NCBI GenBank assembly: GCA_018660305.1
Contig: JABJKO010000349.1
Span: 1-29,513, forward strand
Source: Rhodospirillaceae bacterium
GTDB taxonomy: Bacteria > Pseudomonadota > Alphaproteobacteria > MPNO01 > UBA2964
Direction: 5' to 3'
DNA length: 29,513 nucleotides
Below the pieces are notes generated by a model, which worked only from the letters and a program-made list of their open reading frames with translations, was not told the origin of the DNA and did no database searches. Made by a program: the position numbers and the translations under genes. Shown piece by piece: positions 15,916 through 25,054 of this stretch (position 1 is its first letter; every line of letters begins with the position of its first letter).

Positions 15916-17271
15916 GTGATTGGCAAAAGCTGGATACGGGAACAGGGCATGCAGGATGCCCTTCTTTGCGCGTCTCTCCGTGACCGCCAGATGACTGAAA
16001 TTCCGATCTGGCAGCGAAAATTTCCAGCCCGGGAAGCGATGATGTCCCATTGGAATGAGTTGGTGCCCCTGCGCGATGGCCCGGTGGCGCCTGACAAGGT
16101 TGAGGTCAAAGACCCTCAGCGCATGAGCGATTTGATAAAACAGAAGGCGGCGGAATTGGGATCAGCTGATTCCGGCATGACCGCTCTGAAGCCGGAATAC
16201 ATAGAACTTGGCGTTGAACTAAATCATAAAAACGTCATCGCCGTCCTTGTCTACGAAGATTATGCAAAAGCGCTGGAAGGTCCGGACGAAGTGGATCTTG
16301 AGGCGATGACCGTCTATGCAAAATGTGCGGACATCACAACGGAGCTGGCGCGCCATATCAGAGAAGAGCTGGGATATCCGGCTGTGGCCCATCACAATGG
16401 ATCCTTTCAGATACAGGCCATTCCGGTGTTTCTGGAAGTTGGCTTTGGCGAACTGGGCCGGCATGGCAGCGTCATTCATCCTGAACTGGGCGCCAATTTC
16501 CGTCCGGGATTTGTTACCACCGATCTGCCCGTTGCCTATGACACGCCCAAGGAATTCGGCGTTCAGGATTACTGCCTCACCTGCAATCTCTGTCGCAATA
16601 ATTGCCCGGGAGACGCCATTCCCGACGATTACATCGTCACCGACGGTGTGAAGAGATGGCTCACCGACATAAATAAATGTTACCCCATATCCCGCTTCCG
16701 GGAATCCTACTGCCACATCTGCGTCGACGTCTGTCCCTATATCTATAAAGAGAACGGCGATACGGAAAAACGCGGGATGTTTATCGATTACATGAAGATC
16801 CGGAAGAAGGAAGGGTACAAAACACCAAAAGGGCGGGACTATCAGCCCTCTTCGGAACGGACGATCCGGCCCTACAGGAAAATCGATACCGATATCTACC
16901 ACACCGATACCGCCCCAGCGCTCATGGAAGTGTCGGAAGCGGCATTGAGCCTGCTGGCCCGTGACGGAGACAAAACCCCGGCAGATGGCAATAAATCAAT
17001 CTGGATTCTCAACACCGAAACGCTGGATGGCATGCCGTTGTCTATTCGCCTTACGGGGCCGGACCTTCCAGCGGCCATCGCCGAAAACACAATTCTACCC
17101 GACCGCATTCCCATGGAACCGCACTGGCAGGAAACCTATCATCTCTTGATTACCGCTCCTCTGATTACCATGGAAATAGCCTGGGGGCCGGATGACCCGC
17201 TCCGCATCTTGAATTTTAGTCGCGGCGATTGGGAATCGTATTTATTGAAACTGGCGGGCTCCGCTCAGTAA
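15916..17271 (+). CDS. Reductive-dehalogenase-like 2x[4Fe-4S] protein
   Basis: A 451-residue protein related to the reductive dehalogenase/QueG superfamily of B12-dependent iron-sulfur enzymes. Residues about 176-210 hold the core GELGRHGSVIHPELGANFR and then VTTDLPVAYD, typical of the corrinoid domain end. They are followed by two clusters: Cys220, 223, 226, 230 (CxxCxxCxxxCP) and Cys255 with Cys266, 269, 273. Length fits RdhA (about 450-500). It has no Tat signal or membrane segment, so it should be cytoplasmic, unlike respiratory RdhA. The start is GTG 15916, with GGAG 8 bases upstream; ATG 15949 is an alternative. It leads a six-gene plus-strand run. The reaction could be reductive dehalogenation or another B12 redox step. 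Confidence 0.85.
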   Translation: MIGKSWIREQGMQDALLCASLRDRQMTEIPIWQRKFPAREAMMSHWNELVPLRDGPVAPDKVEVKDPQRMSDLIKQKAAELGSADSGMTALKPEYIELGVELNHKNVIAVLVYEDYAKALEGPDEVDLEAMTVYAKCADITTELARHIREELGYPAVAHHNGSFQIQAIPVFLEVGFGELGRHGSVIHPELGANFRPGFVTTDLPVAYDTPKEFGVQDYCLTCNLCRNNCPGDAIPDDYIVTDGVKRWLTDINKCYPISRFRESYCHICVDVCPYIYKENGDTEKRGMFIDYMKIRKKEGYKTPKGRDYQPSSERTIRPYRKIDTDIYHTDTAPALMEVSEAALSLLARDGDKTPADGNKSIWILNTETLDGMPLSIRLTGPDLPAAIAENTILPDRIPMEPHWQETYHLLITAPLITMEIAWGPDDPLRILNFSRGDWESYLLKLAGSAQ

Positions 17272-17300
17272 AGCTCTCCTGCAACATCCAGGTGATCGGA

Positions 17301-18425
17301 ATGGCAGCGAAACTATTCGAACCAATTGACTTGCGCAGCCTGCGACTGCCCAACCGCATTGTCGTGGCGCCCATGACGCAATTCTCCGCCAATGAAGGTG
17401 TCGCGGGCGACTGGCATTTCATGCATCTCGGTCAGTATGCGGTGTCGGGTGTGGCGCTGGTGTTGACCGAATCCACCTATGTGGCGGCCGGCGCCCGTAA
17501 CGCGCGCAGTTGCCTGTCGCTTTATTCCGACGAACAGGAAGCCGCAATCGGGCGCATCGCGCAGTTCTATGCGGACCACAGCGATGGATTTTTCGGTGTC
17601 CAGCTATGCCATGCCGGGCGCAAGGCGTCCGCCCGTGAACCGTGGAAGGGTGGCGGACCATTGCCGCTGGACGAGGGGGGCTATGAAGCGGTCGCGCCCT
17701 CGGCGGTGCCGCTGTCGGATGCATGGCCCGCACCGACGCCTTTGTCCGCCGACGCTGTCGGTGACGTGATCCAGTGCTTTGTCGACGGGGCGCGGCGAGC
17801 GGAACGGGCCGGCGCCAAGGTGATCGAGCTGCACGGCGCCCATGGCTATCTGATCCATCAGTTTCTATCGCCGCTGACCAACCGCCGCAACGACGAATAT
17901 GGCGGCAGCTCGGCCAACCGTATGCGCTTTGCCATCGAGGTGTTCGATGCGGTTCGCGCGGTCTGGCCCGATGATCTGCCCATCGGCATCCGCGTCTCCG
18001 CGACCGATTGGGTGGAAGGCGGCTGGTCGGTGGAAGAAACCGTCGAGCTTGCCCGCACCCTCGATGCAAGGGGTTGCGATTACATCCATGTGTCCAGCGG
18101 CGGATTAAGCCCGGCGCAACAGATTACCGTGGGGCCGGGATACCAGGTCGGGTTCGCCGAGGCCGTCAAGGAAGCGGTCTCCATGCCGGTCATCGCGGTT
18201 GGCCAGATCCTCGATGCGCACCAGGCCGAAGCCATCCTGAACAACGGACAGGCGGATATGATCGCGTTGGCGCGGCCCATTCTGCACAACCCGCGATGGG
18301 CGTGGCATGCCGCCCATGAGTTGGGTGAGCCGGTGGCTTATCCCCGCCAGTACGAGCGGGGCCACCCGGATAAATGGGGCGCCAGTGGGATCAACGCGCC
18401 CGGTAATCGCATCCCCGGGAAATAA
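17301..18425 (+). CDS. Old yellow enzyme family ene-reductase (YqjM-like)
   Basis: A 374-residue FMN-dependent NADPH oxidoreductase of the old yellow enzyme family, reducing activated C=C bonds or related bonds. The substrate-binding pair His178 and His181 lies in ELHGAHGYL, followed by FLSPLTNRRNDEYGG. QLCHAGRKA (residues 101-109) is typical of the YqjM class. The position of YqjM Cys26 is Thr26 here (APMTQFSAN), as in classical OYE enzymes, which tunes flavin potential. ATG 17301 is chosen because AGGTGA lies 5 bases upstream; longer frames start inside the preceding gene. It lies 29 bases after the dehalogenase-like gene and could act on the same product. Confidence 0.94.
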   Translation: MAAKLFEPIDLRSLRLPNRIVVAPMTQFSANEGVAGDWHFMHLGQYAVSGVALVLTESTYVAAGARNARSCLSLYSDEQEAAIGRIAQFYADHSDGFFGVQLCHAGRKASAREPWKGGGPLPLDEGGYEAVAPSAVPLSDAWPAPTPLSADAVGDVIQCFVDGARRAERAGAKVIELHGAHGYLIHQFLSPLTNRRNDEYGGSSANRMRFAIEVFDAVRAVWPDDLPIGIRVSATDWVEGGWSVEETVELARTLDARGCDYIHVSSGGLSPAQQITVGPGYQVGFAEAVKEAVSMPVIAVGQILDAHQAEAILNNGQADMIALARPILHNPRWAWHAAHELGEPVAYPRQYERGHPDKWGASGINAPGNRIPGK

Positions 18426-18530
18426 GCCGCGCCCGATCATTGGCGGCATCGTATCTTTGACGAACGCTTGCGTCCTTTGGTTACGGCGCGCATTATTTAC
18501 GGGAGACTTCGCTGCTCTGGGAGAACCGCC

Positions 18531-19310
18531 GTGAATATTCAAGCCGTTCCCGATACCAGTTCCGTCCGCAATGCCGTCAGCCAGGAAGAATGGGAGACCC
18601 GCGTCGAGCTAGCCGCGGCTCATCGCATCATGGCGCATTTCGGTATTCAGGATCTCACGCACAATCATCTGACCGCCCGCGTCCCGGGCGAGCCACAGCA
18701 TTTCCTGATCAAGCCGGCGGATTTCATGTTCGACGAGGTCTCGGCCTCGACCCTGGTGAAATATGATTTCGAGGGTAATTCGCAGCAGGACGGCCATGGC
18801 ACCCTGCGCGGCGGCGGCCTTATCATCCATGCCGGGCTGTTTGCCGCGCGCGACGATCTCAACGCGGTCTTTCATACCCATACGCCGGCCATCATCGGGG
18901 TTGCCTCCCAGAAGAACGGGCTGTTGCCCATCAACCAGCATGGCATCCGCTTTATCGGCAACATCGCCTATCACGATTTCGGCGGGTTCGAGTTCGACAT
19001 GGCCATGCGCGCGCCGCTGGTGAAGGATCTCGGCGACAGGAAAGTAGCGCTATTGCGCAATCACGGCTCGCTGGTGTGCGGCGCGTCCATCGGCGAGGCC
19101 TTTGTCTCCCATCACAATCTCAACTTCGCCTGCGAGGCGCAACTCGCGGCCATGACCGGCGGTGCGGAAATTGTGCTGATATCCGACGAGGTCCAGGCCT
19201 ACGTGGCGAAACAGCGGGGCGAGAATAAAGACCGGCTCGGCGGTGGCGGCAAGGACTGGGCGTCCTGCCTGCGCATGGCCAACCGGCTGTTCCCGGAATT
19301 TCAGGAGTAG
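18531..19310 (+). CDS. Class II aldolase/adducin family protein (first copy)
   Basis: A 259-residue protein of the class II aldolase/adducin family. Zinc ligands are His115 and His117 in VFHTHTPA and His178 in RNHGSL. The position of the FucA catalytic Glu73 is Gly here (GGGLIIH), as in the adducin-like branch. The start is GTG 18531 with GGGAG 7 bases upstream; an ATG-led longer frame begins at 18468 without one. Members split or make C-C bonds of hydroxyacids or decarboxylate them, but many have no known activity. It is 5 bases before the deacylase-like gene, so they are co-transcribed. A second copy lies at 26381-27163. Confidence 0.92.
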   Translation: MNIQAVPDTSSVRNAVSQEEWETRVELAAAHRIMAHFGIQDLTHNHLTARVPGEPQHFLIKPADFMFDEVSASTLVKYDFEGNSQQDGHGTLRGGGLIIHAGLFAARDDLNAVFHTHTPAIIGVASQKNGLLPINQHGIRFIGNIAYHDFGGFEFDMAMRAPLVKDLGDRKVALLRNHGSLVCGASIGEAFVSHHNLNFACEAQLAAMTGGAEIVLISDEVQAYVAKQRGENKDRLGGGGKDWASCLRMANRLFPEFQE

Positions 19311-19315
19311 GTGGA

Positions 19316-21034
19316 ATGACGTATGATCTGAAGATCACAGGCGGCACTATCGTGGATGGCACGGGAGAGTCGGGGTATGGCGGTGACGTCGGCATAAAGG
19401 ACGGCAAAATTGTCGCTCTCGGTGACGCACCCGACGACGCCGACCGGACCATCGATGCGGATGGAAAAATCGTCTGTCCCGGATTCATCGACATCCATAC
19501 CCATTACGACGCCCAGATCATCTGGGACCGCATGCTCACTGTATCCCCTTGGCATGGCGTGACGACCGTCGTCATCGGCAATTGCGGCTTTGGCGTCGCG
19601 CCGACGCGACCGGAAAACCGTGATCTCATCGTCCGCACCCTGGAAAAAGTCGAAGGCATGAGCAAGGCCGCGCTGGAGACCGGCATGGGGGACTGGGGGT
19701 TCGAAACCTTCCCGCAATATCTCGACGCCATCGAGGCAAACGGCACGGCCATCAATGTGGCCGCTTATATCGGCCACACGCCTCTGCGGCTCTACGTCAT
19801 GGGCGAGGACGCCTATGAGCGCGAGGCGACCGAGGAAGAGATCGAGCAGATGCGCGCCATCGTGCGAGAGGCCATGGAAGCCGGCGCGCTGGGTTTCGCC
19901 ACGTCGGAATCGCCCAACCATGTGGGCGCTGAGGGCAGACCGGTCCCCAGCCGGTTCGCGAGCTTCGAGGAAATGCGCTCCCTGGCATCGGCGTTGCGCG
20001 ATGCCGGCACCGGGATTGTCCAGATATCGGCCGGCGGCGAAATCAAATTCGATCACTACGTGACCCTTGCTGAAACTACCGGACAGAACCTCAACTGGAG
20101 TTCGCTGCTGACGCGCAACACCCATCCGGGTCTTCACCGCGACTACATGAACAAGACCACCGAACTGATCGAGGGCGGCAAACCGATCTATCCGCAGATG
20201 TCGTGCCGCGAACTGACCATGGAGTTCCGCTTCGACGAACCGTTCCCCATGGAACGGCTAACCCTGTTCGAACCGCTGGGCAAGATGGATCTGGACGGTA
20301 AGCGGCAATCCTACAACGACCCGTCATTCCGGGAAGCGCTTCGAGTGGAGATGAGCGGCCAGGGCAGCGATGCCGGGCCCATCGTGCGGCTGCGCGAAGC
20401 CTGGAACAACACGGCGGTCAGCGAATGCCCCACCGATCCGTCGCTCGAAGACCGCACGCTGTCGGATATCGCCCGGGAACGGGGTGTCGATCCGGTGGAT
20501 GTGGCGCTGGATCTTTCGCTCGAATCCGATTTCGAGACACGGTTCCGTATTCCACTGGCCAATAACGACGAAAAGGCGGTTGCCGAACTGCTGGGACACA
20601 AGGACACGCTTCTCGGCCTGTCCGATGCCGGCGCCCATACCAGCCAGCTCTGCGATGCCTGCTTCGCGACCCACCTGCTGGGTCATTGGGTGCGCGACAA
20701 AGGCGTGCTGCCGGTGGAAGAGGCGGTGCGCAAGCTGACCTCCCTGCCGGCCGACGTCTTTGGTCTCACCGGCCGGGGCCGGCTGGCGGTTGGCGGACCC
20801 GCCGACGTGGTCATCTTCGATCCGGATACAATTGCTGCCGGAAAGTTGCGGCGCGTGACCGATCTGCCGGGCGGCGAGGAACGGCTGGTATCGGAATCCA
20901 CCGGGATCGAGGCGGTAATCGTCAATGGCGCCATGCTGCGAAACGCCGACGGCGACGTTCTGTCAGACGATGCGCCACTGCCCGGTGCGTTGCTGAGAAA
21001 TGGCGCCGCCAGGGAATGGTCGAAAGCGGTCTGA
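19316..21034 (+). CDS. N-acyl-D-amino-acid deacylase-like amidohydrolase
   Basis: A 572-residue metal-dependent hydrolase of the D-aminoacylase branch of the amidohydrolase superfamily. The N-terminal beta domain (to about residue 52) leads to the metal site His61-x-His63 in IDIHTHYDAQ. Cys90 in GNCGFGVAP is the cysteine ligand typical of this branch. Asp437 in LSDAGAHTSQ is the general base. The C-terminal GPADVVIFDPDT closes the composite barrel. Length is a little above the usual 480-550. It would cleave an amide of an N-acyl compound, or a similar bond. It follows the first aldolase by 5 bases and shares its operon. Substrate unknown. Confidence 0.92.
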   Translation: MTYDLKITGGTIVDGTGESGYGGDVGIKDGKIVALGDAPDDADRTIDADGKIVCPGFIDIHTHYDAQIIWDRMLTVSPWHGVTTVVIGNCGFGVAPTRPENRDLIVRTLEKVEGMSKAALETGMGDWGFETFPQYLDAIEANGTAINVAAYIGHTPLRLYVMGEDAYEREATEEEIEQMRAIVREAMEAGALGFATSESPNHVGAEGRPVPSRFASFEEMRSLASALRDAGTGIVQISAGGEIKFDHYVTLAETTGQNLNWSSLLTRNTHPGLHRDYMNKTTELIEGGKPIYPQMSCRELTMEFRFDEPFPMERLTLFEPLGKMDLDGKRQSYNDPSFREALRVEMSGQGSDAGPIVRLREAWNNTAVSECPTDPSLEDRTLSDIARERGVDPVDVALDLSLESDFETRFRIPLANNDEKAVAELLGHKDTLLGLSDAGAHTSQLCDACFATHLLGHWVRDKGVLPVEEAVRKLTSLPADVFGLTGRGRLAVGGPADVVIFDPDTIAAGKLRRVTDLPGGEERLVSESTGIEAVIVNGAMLRNADGDVLSDDAPLPGALLRNGAAREWSKAV

Positions 21035-21128
21035 CGATTTCGTGAAGATGCCGTTCCGTTGAATTCCCAACACGAACGCTTAGGTTAGGAGCGACCGGCA
21101 AGAAATTTGCCAGCGGGGTTAGGCGCGA

Positions 21129-21165
21129 CTGCCTGAAAAATGATTCACCGTTCCTGCCTGAAAAA
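21129..21165. repeat. Pair of 12-bp direct repeats upstream of the GltB-domain gene
   Basis: CTGCCTGAAAAA occurs exactly at 21129-21140 and again at 21154-21165, 25 bases apart, in the 163-base gap before the FMN/iron-sulfur gene at 21198. A weak GGCAA/TTGCC hairpin lies just upstream near 21098-21112. The two copies could be sites for one regulator, or part of a promoter. No clear -10 or -35 was seen. Confidence 0.4.
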
Positions 21166-21197
21166 GAGCGGCAAAATATGCATTACAGGAGGCTCAT

Positions 21198-22730
21198 ATG
21201 AGCGGCATGCTCCCCGAATTCGTTATTACAATCCTGACCATATTAGCGATCCTGTTCTCCTCCGCCGTCGGGATTGGCGTCCTGATCATCGCCGTTCTTT
21301 TCATTCTGGATGTCACCCAGACAAAACATGCCATCCGCCGCAATTACCCGGTGATCGGGCGCCTGCGTTATTTCTTCGAACATATGGGGACGTTCTTCCG
21401 CCAGTATTTCTTCGCCATGGACCGCGAGGAAATGCCGTTCAACCGTGAACAGCGCAGCTGGGTCTATCGGGCGGCCAAGGGCGAAGACAACACGGTGGCC
21501 TTTGGATCGACCCGCGATTTACGCCCGGTCGGGACCATCATTTTCGTCAATTGCCCGTTTCCCACCCTCGAGGGCGACGCCGCGCCCATCAGCACCATGA
21601 CCATTGGCGAAGGCTGCGAGAAACCCTTTACCGCGCAAAGCCTGTTCAACATCTCGGGCATGAGCTATGGCGCCATTTCCAGACCGGCCATCCAGGCGCT
21701 GTCCAACGGCGCGCGCATGGCGGGCTGCTGGATGAATACCGGCGAAGGGGCTCTGTCGAAGTTCCATCTCGAAGGGGGCGCCGATATCGTCTTTCAGATC
21801 GGCACCGCCAAATACGGCGTGCGCGATGAGGCGGGAAATCTGAGCGACGAGAAGCTGCGCGACATCGCTTCGCACGACCAGGTCAGGATGTTCGAGATCA
21901 AGCTGAGCCAGGGCGCCAAGCCGGGCAAGGGCGGTATCCTGCCGGGTGAAAAGGTAACGCCGGAAATCGCCGAAGCACGGGGGATCCCCGTGGGTCAGGA
22001 TTCAATCAGCCCCAACCGTCATCCGGAGGTGGATTCCGTAAGCGATCTGCTGGACATGATCGCGCGCATACGCAAGGTCACCGGCAAGCCAGTGGGCTTC
22101 AAGGCCGTCATCGGCGCCTATGGCTGGATCGACACCCTGTGCAAGGAGATCCACAGCCGCGGCATCGAGTCGGCACCCGACTTCATCACCGTCGACAGCG
22201 GCGACGGCGGCACCGGCGCCGCCCCCATGAGCCTGATCGACAATGTGGGCCTGCCCATATGGGACAGCCTGCCGCTGGTGGTGGACATGCTTGTCCAGTA
22301 CGAACTCAAGGACCGCATAAAAATCATCGCCTCGGGCAAGCTGGTCAATCCCATCGATGTCGCCTGGGCACTCTGTGTGGGCGCGGATTTTATCGTCTCG
22401 GCGCGGGGCTTCATGTTTGCCCTGGGCTGCATCCAGGCCCTGCAATGCAACAAGAATACCTGTCCCACCGGGGTCACGACCCACGACCCACGGCTGCAGC
22501 GAGGTCTTGATCCCACCGACAAGGCAGAACGCGTTAATAACTATGTGCATAACATGGTCCATGAAGTGGAAGTCATTTCCCATTCCTGCGGCGTGCGCAG
22601 GCCCCGCCTGCTGCGCCGCTATCACGCGCGGATCATGACGGATTCCGGCCGGTCGGTGCCGCTGGACCGGATATATCCCGATGCGGTGCAGGGCCAGAAA
22701 CTCGGCCAATCCGACTCCGACGCCGCCTGA
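21198..22730 (+). CDS. Membrane-anchored GltB-domain FMN/[3Fe-4S] protein
   Basis: A 510-residue protein with an N-terminal hydrophobic anchor (residues 9-37) and a glutamate-synthase central FMN domain. The catalytic barrel carries SGMSYGAIS, VDSGDGGTGAAP and SARGFMFALG. Cys411, Cys417 and Cys422 have the C-x5-C-x4-C spacing that binds the [3Fe-4S] cluster of glutamate synthase. The glutamine amidotransferase domain is absent, so it is not a complete GltB and cannot make glutamate alone. Proteins like this are annotated as FMN-binding glutamate synthase family and their reactions are mostly unknown. AGGAGG lies 6 bases before ATG 21198. It sits between the deacylase-like and aldehyde dehydrogenase genes and may be a redox partner at the membrane. 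Confidence 0.93.
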   Translation: MSGMLPEFVITILTILAILFSSAVGIGVLIIAVLFILDVTQTKHAIRRNYPVIGRLRYFFEHMGTFFRQYFFAMDREEMPFNREQRSWVYRAAKGEDNTVAFGSTRDLRPVGTIIFVNCPFPTLEGDAAPISTMTIGEGCEKPFTAQSLFNISGMSYGAISRPAIQALSNGARMAGCWMNTGEGALSKFHLEGGADIVFQIGTAKYGVRDEAGNLSDEKLRDIASHDQVRMFEIKLSQGAKPGKGGILPGEKVTPEIAEARGIPVGQDSISPNRHPEVDSVSDLLDMIARIRKVTGKPVGFKAVIGAYGWIDTLCKEIHSRGIESAPDFITVDSGDGGTGAAPMSLIDNVGLPIWDSLPLVVDMLVQYELKDRIKIIASGKLVNPIDVAWALCVGADFIVSARGFMFALGCIQALQCNKNTCPTGVTTHDPRLQRGLDPTDKAERVNNYVHNMVHEVEVISHSCGVRRPRLLRRYHARIMTDSGRSVPLDRIYPDAVQGQKLGQSDSDAA

Positions 22731-22744
22731 TTCATCGAGGAACC

Positions 22745-24157
22745 ATGGCTAAAAAATCAAAAGGGGGCGAACTTGCGGTCCTCAACCCGTATGACGGGTC
22801 CATTATCGAAACCATCGATACCCACGGTAGCGAAAATGTGGAAAAGGCTTTGGCGAGTGCGGCCTCCCTCTATGCCGACCGCGATTCGTGGCTGCCGCTG
22901 CCCAGGCGCATCGAAATCCTGGAGCAAGCCGTCGCGATCATGCGGTCGACTCTGGAAGACCTCGCCATGGGCATCGCACGGGAAGGCGGCAAGCCTTTGG
23001 CCGACGCGCGTGTCGAGGCCAGACGGGCGGCGGTCAGCCTGCAGACCTGTGTCGAGTGCCTGCGCACCGAACCGGGCACCGTCCATCCCATGAATGTGGA
23101 TGCGGGGTCGGCAAACCGCCTCGCCTTCACCCAGAATGCCCCCATCGGGCCGGTGGTGGCCGTGAGCGCCTTCAACCACCCGCTCAACCTGATCGTCCAT
23201 CAGGTGGGTCCGGCGGTGGCGGCAGGCTGCCCGGTGATCGTCAAACCGGCCGATGATACGCCGCTTTCCTGCCTGCGATTCGTGGATATATTGCGCGAAG
23301 CCGGGCTTCCCAATGAGTGGTGCCAACCGCTGATCCTGCCCAACCGCGAAGACGCCGAAGCCCTGGTCACCGATGACCGGATCGCCTTTTTCAGCTTCAT
23401 CGGCAGCGCCAAGGTGGGCTGGTATCTGCGCTCCAAGCTCAGCCCCGGCACGCGCTGCGCCCTGGAACATGGTGGCGCCGCCCCGGTCATCCTCGCCGAA
23501 GATTCCGATCAGGCGCTGGCGCTCGCCTCCATCCTCAAGGGCGGGTTTTATCATGCCGGTCAGGTCTGCGTGTCGGTCCAGCGCATCTTCGTGCCTGAGG
23601 CCATGGCGCGCGACTTCGCAACAAAACTCGCCGAAGGCGCACAGAAGCTGGTGGTTGGCGCGGCCACCGATGCCAAAACGGAAGTGGGCCCGCTGATCCG
23701 ACCCGGTGAAATAACCCGGGTGGACGAATGGGTGCAGGAGGCCAAATCCGCCGGCGGCGAGATCCTCTGTGGCGGCACCACCGTGTCAGACTATTGCTAT
23801 GCCCCAACCGTGATCTATGATCCACCCGCGGACGTGCGCGTCTCACAGCAGGAAATCTTCGGACCGGTTCTCTGTGTCTATCCGTGCAAGAATTTGGACG
23901 AGGCCATCGCGCGCGCCAACGATGTACCGTTCTCGTTCCAGGCCGCGCTTTTCACCAGGGACATCGATACCGCGCTCAGGAGCTTCAAGCGGTTCAATGC
24001 CAGCGCCGTCATGGTCAATGACCACACCGCCTTCCGCGTCGACTGGATGCCGTTTGCCGGGCTCAATGTCTCCGGCCTGGGCGTCGGCGGCATTCCCCAC
24101 ACACTGCGCGACATGCAGGTGGAAAAAATGCTGGTGATCAAGTCCGACGAGATTTAG
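22745..24157 (+). CDS. Aldehyde dehydrogenase family protein
   Basis: A 470-residue NAD(P)-dependent aldehyde dehydrogenase, oxidising an aldehyde to an acid. The catalytic residues are in place: Asn144 in SAFNHPLN, Lys167 in VIVKPAD, Glu241 in LEHGGAAP and nucleophile Cys275 in GQVCVSVQR. EIFGPVLCVY is the conserved C-terminal block. Length is normal. It follows the GltB-domain gene by 14 bases. Its stop overlaps the stop of the SDR on the opposite strand by four bases (24154-24157), so the two transcripts converge tail to tail. It is the last gene of the plus-strand run and may oxidise an aldehyde made by the aldolases. Confidence 0.95.
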   Translation: MAKKSKGGELAVLNPYDGSIIETIDTHGSENVEKALASAASLYADRDSWLPLPRRIEILEQAVAIMRSTLEDLAMGIAREGGKPLADARVEARRAAVSLQTCVECLRTEPGTVHPMNVDAGSANRLAFTQNAPIGPVVAVSAFNHPLNLIVHQVGPAVAAGCPVIVKPADDTPLSCLRFVDILREAGLPNEWCQPLILPNREDAEALVTDDRIAFFSFIGSAKVGWYLRSKLSPGTRCALEHGGAAPVILAEDSDQALALASILKGGFYHAGQVCVSVQRIFVPEAMARDFATKLAEGAQKLVVGAATDAKTEVGPLIRPGEITRVDEWVQEAKSAGGEILCGGTTVSDYCYAPTVIYDPPADVRVSQQEIFGPVLCVYPCKNLDEAIARANDVPFSFQAALFTRDIDTALRSFKRFNASAVMVNDHTAFRVDWMPFAGLNVSGLGVGGIPHTLRDMQVEKMLVIKSDEI

Positions 24158-25050
24158 AGCAGGTCGTCGGTTTCCTCGCCGTACTTCGTGCGTTTTATGC
24201 GGCTGGCATAATCCTTAATGTTCACACCGGTGGAATCGCCTGGAATCCAGGTGGGGTATTTGTGCCGCAGCCCGCCATCCACCGGAATATCGGCGCCGGT
24301 CATGAAGCTGGATTCGTCCGAGGCCAGGAAAACCGCCGCCCAGGCCAGATCGGACGCCCGGGGAAACCGCTCCAGCGGGATCATTTTCAGATAATCGTCG
24401 CGCGAATAGAACGACCGCCGGTCGGGCCGTTTGAAATCGGGATCGAAGATTTCGTCGCTCATCTTGGACCAGAGATTATGCTCCATGGCACAGGGCGAGA
24501 TGGTGTTCACCCGAATCCCGTCATGGGCCAGATCCATGGCCGCGGAGCGTGCGAAATTGAGCACCGCCGCCTTTGCCGCCGTATAGGCCGCGCCGGAGGC
24601 TTCGCCGAAATGCGCCGCGGTCGACAGCAGATGGATGATGCTGCCGCCCTTGTTCGCCGCGATCATGGCCCGTGCCGCATGCTTGGTGGTCAGCATGGCG
24701 GCCGTGGGGAAGCTGGTGAGACAGCTGAGCCAGCCCTCCAGCTCCATATCCACCACCGAGCTCCAGTGAATGGTGCCCGCCATGTTGACGATGATATCGG
24801 GGACGCCATAGCGGTCGGTGGTTTCGGCGACGGCCCGCGCCACGTCGCCTTCATGGGCGGCATCGCCCTGCAGCGCGCTGGCGGTCAGACCCTTGGCTTC
24901 AAGAAACGCCACCGTCTCGTTGGCCGCCGCCTCATCCAAATCACACACGACGACAGAAGCACTTTCACGGGCGAGAAAATGGGCGATAGTGCCGCCGATA
25001 TTTGGCCCGGCGCCAAAGACAATCGCCACCTTGCCGGTCAGTCTGTCCAC
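24154..25050 (-). CDS. SDR family oxidoreductase (second)
   Basis: A 298-residue short-chain dehydrogenase. The cofactor motif is a variant, FGAGPNIG (residues 12-19), and NMAG (89-92) replaces NNAG. Catalytic Ser143, Tyr156 and Lys160 have the normal 13- and 4-residue spacing. The last strand has SSFMTGADIPVDGG. The C-terminal tail of about 35 residues, rich in basic residues, is longer than in classical SDRs. The start is GTG 25050, with AGG about 9 bases upstream, and it lies only 4 bases past the stop of the Rieske gene, so the two are co-transcribed and probably translationally coupled. A cis-diol dehydrogenase role after the Rieske oxygenase would fit but is not shown. Confidence 0.93.
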   Translation of the reverse strand: MDRLTGKVAIVFGAGPNIGGTIAHFLARESASVVVCDLDEAAANETVAFLEAKGLTASALQGDAAHEGDVARAVAETTDRYGVPDIIVNMAGTIHWSSVVDMELEGWLSCLTSFPTAAMLTTKHAARAMIAANKGGSIIHLLSTAAHFGEASGAAYTAAKAAVLNFARSAAMDLAHDGIRVNTISPCAMEHNLWSKMSDEIFDPDFKRPDRRSFYSRDDYLKMIPLERFPRASDLAWAAVFLASDESSFMTGADIPVDGGLRHKYPTWIPGDSTGVNIKDYASRIKRTKYGEETDDLL

Positions 25051-25054
25051 CTCT

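Noticed and set aside
21198..22730. Complete glutamate synthase large subunit
   Set aside because: It lacks the N-terminal glutaminase domain and C-terminal beta-helix and has a membrane anchor instead.
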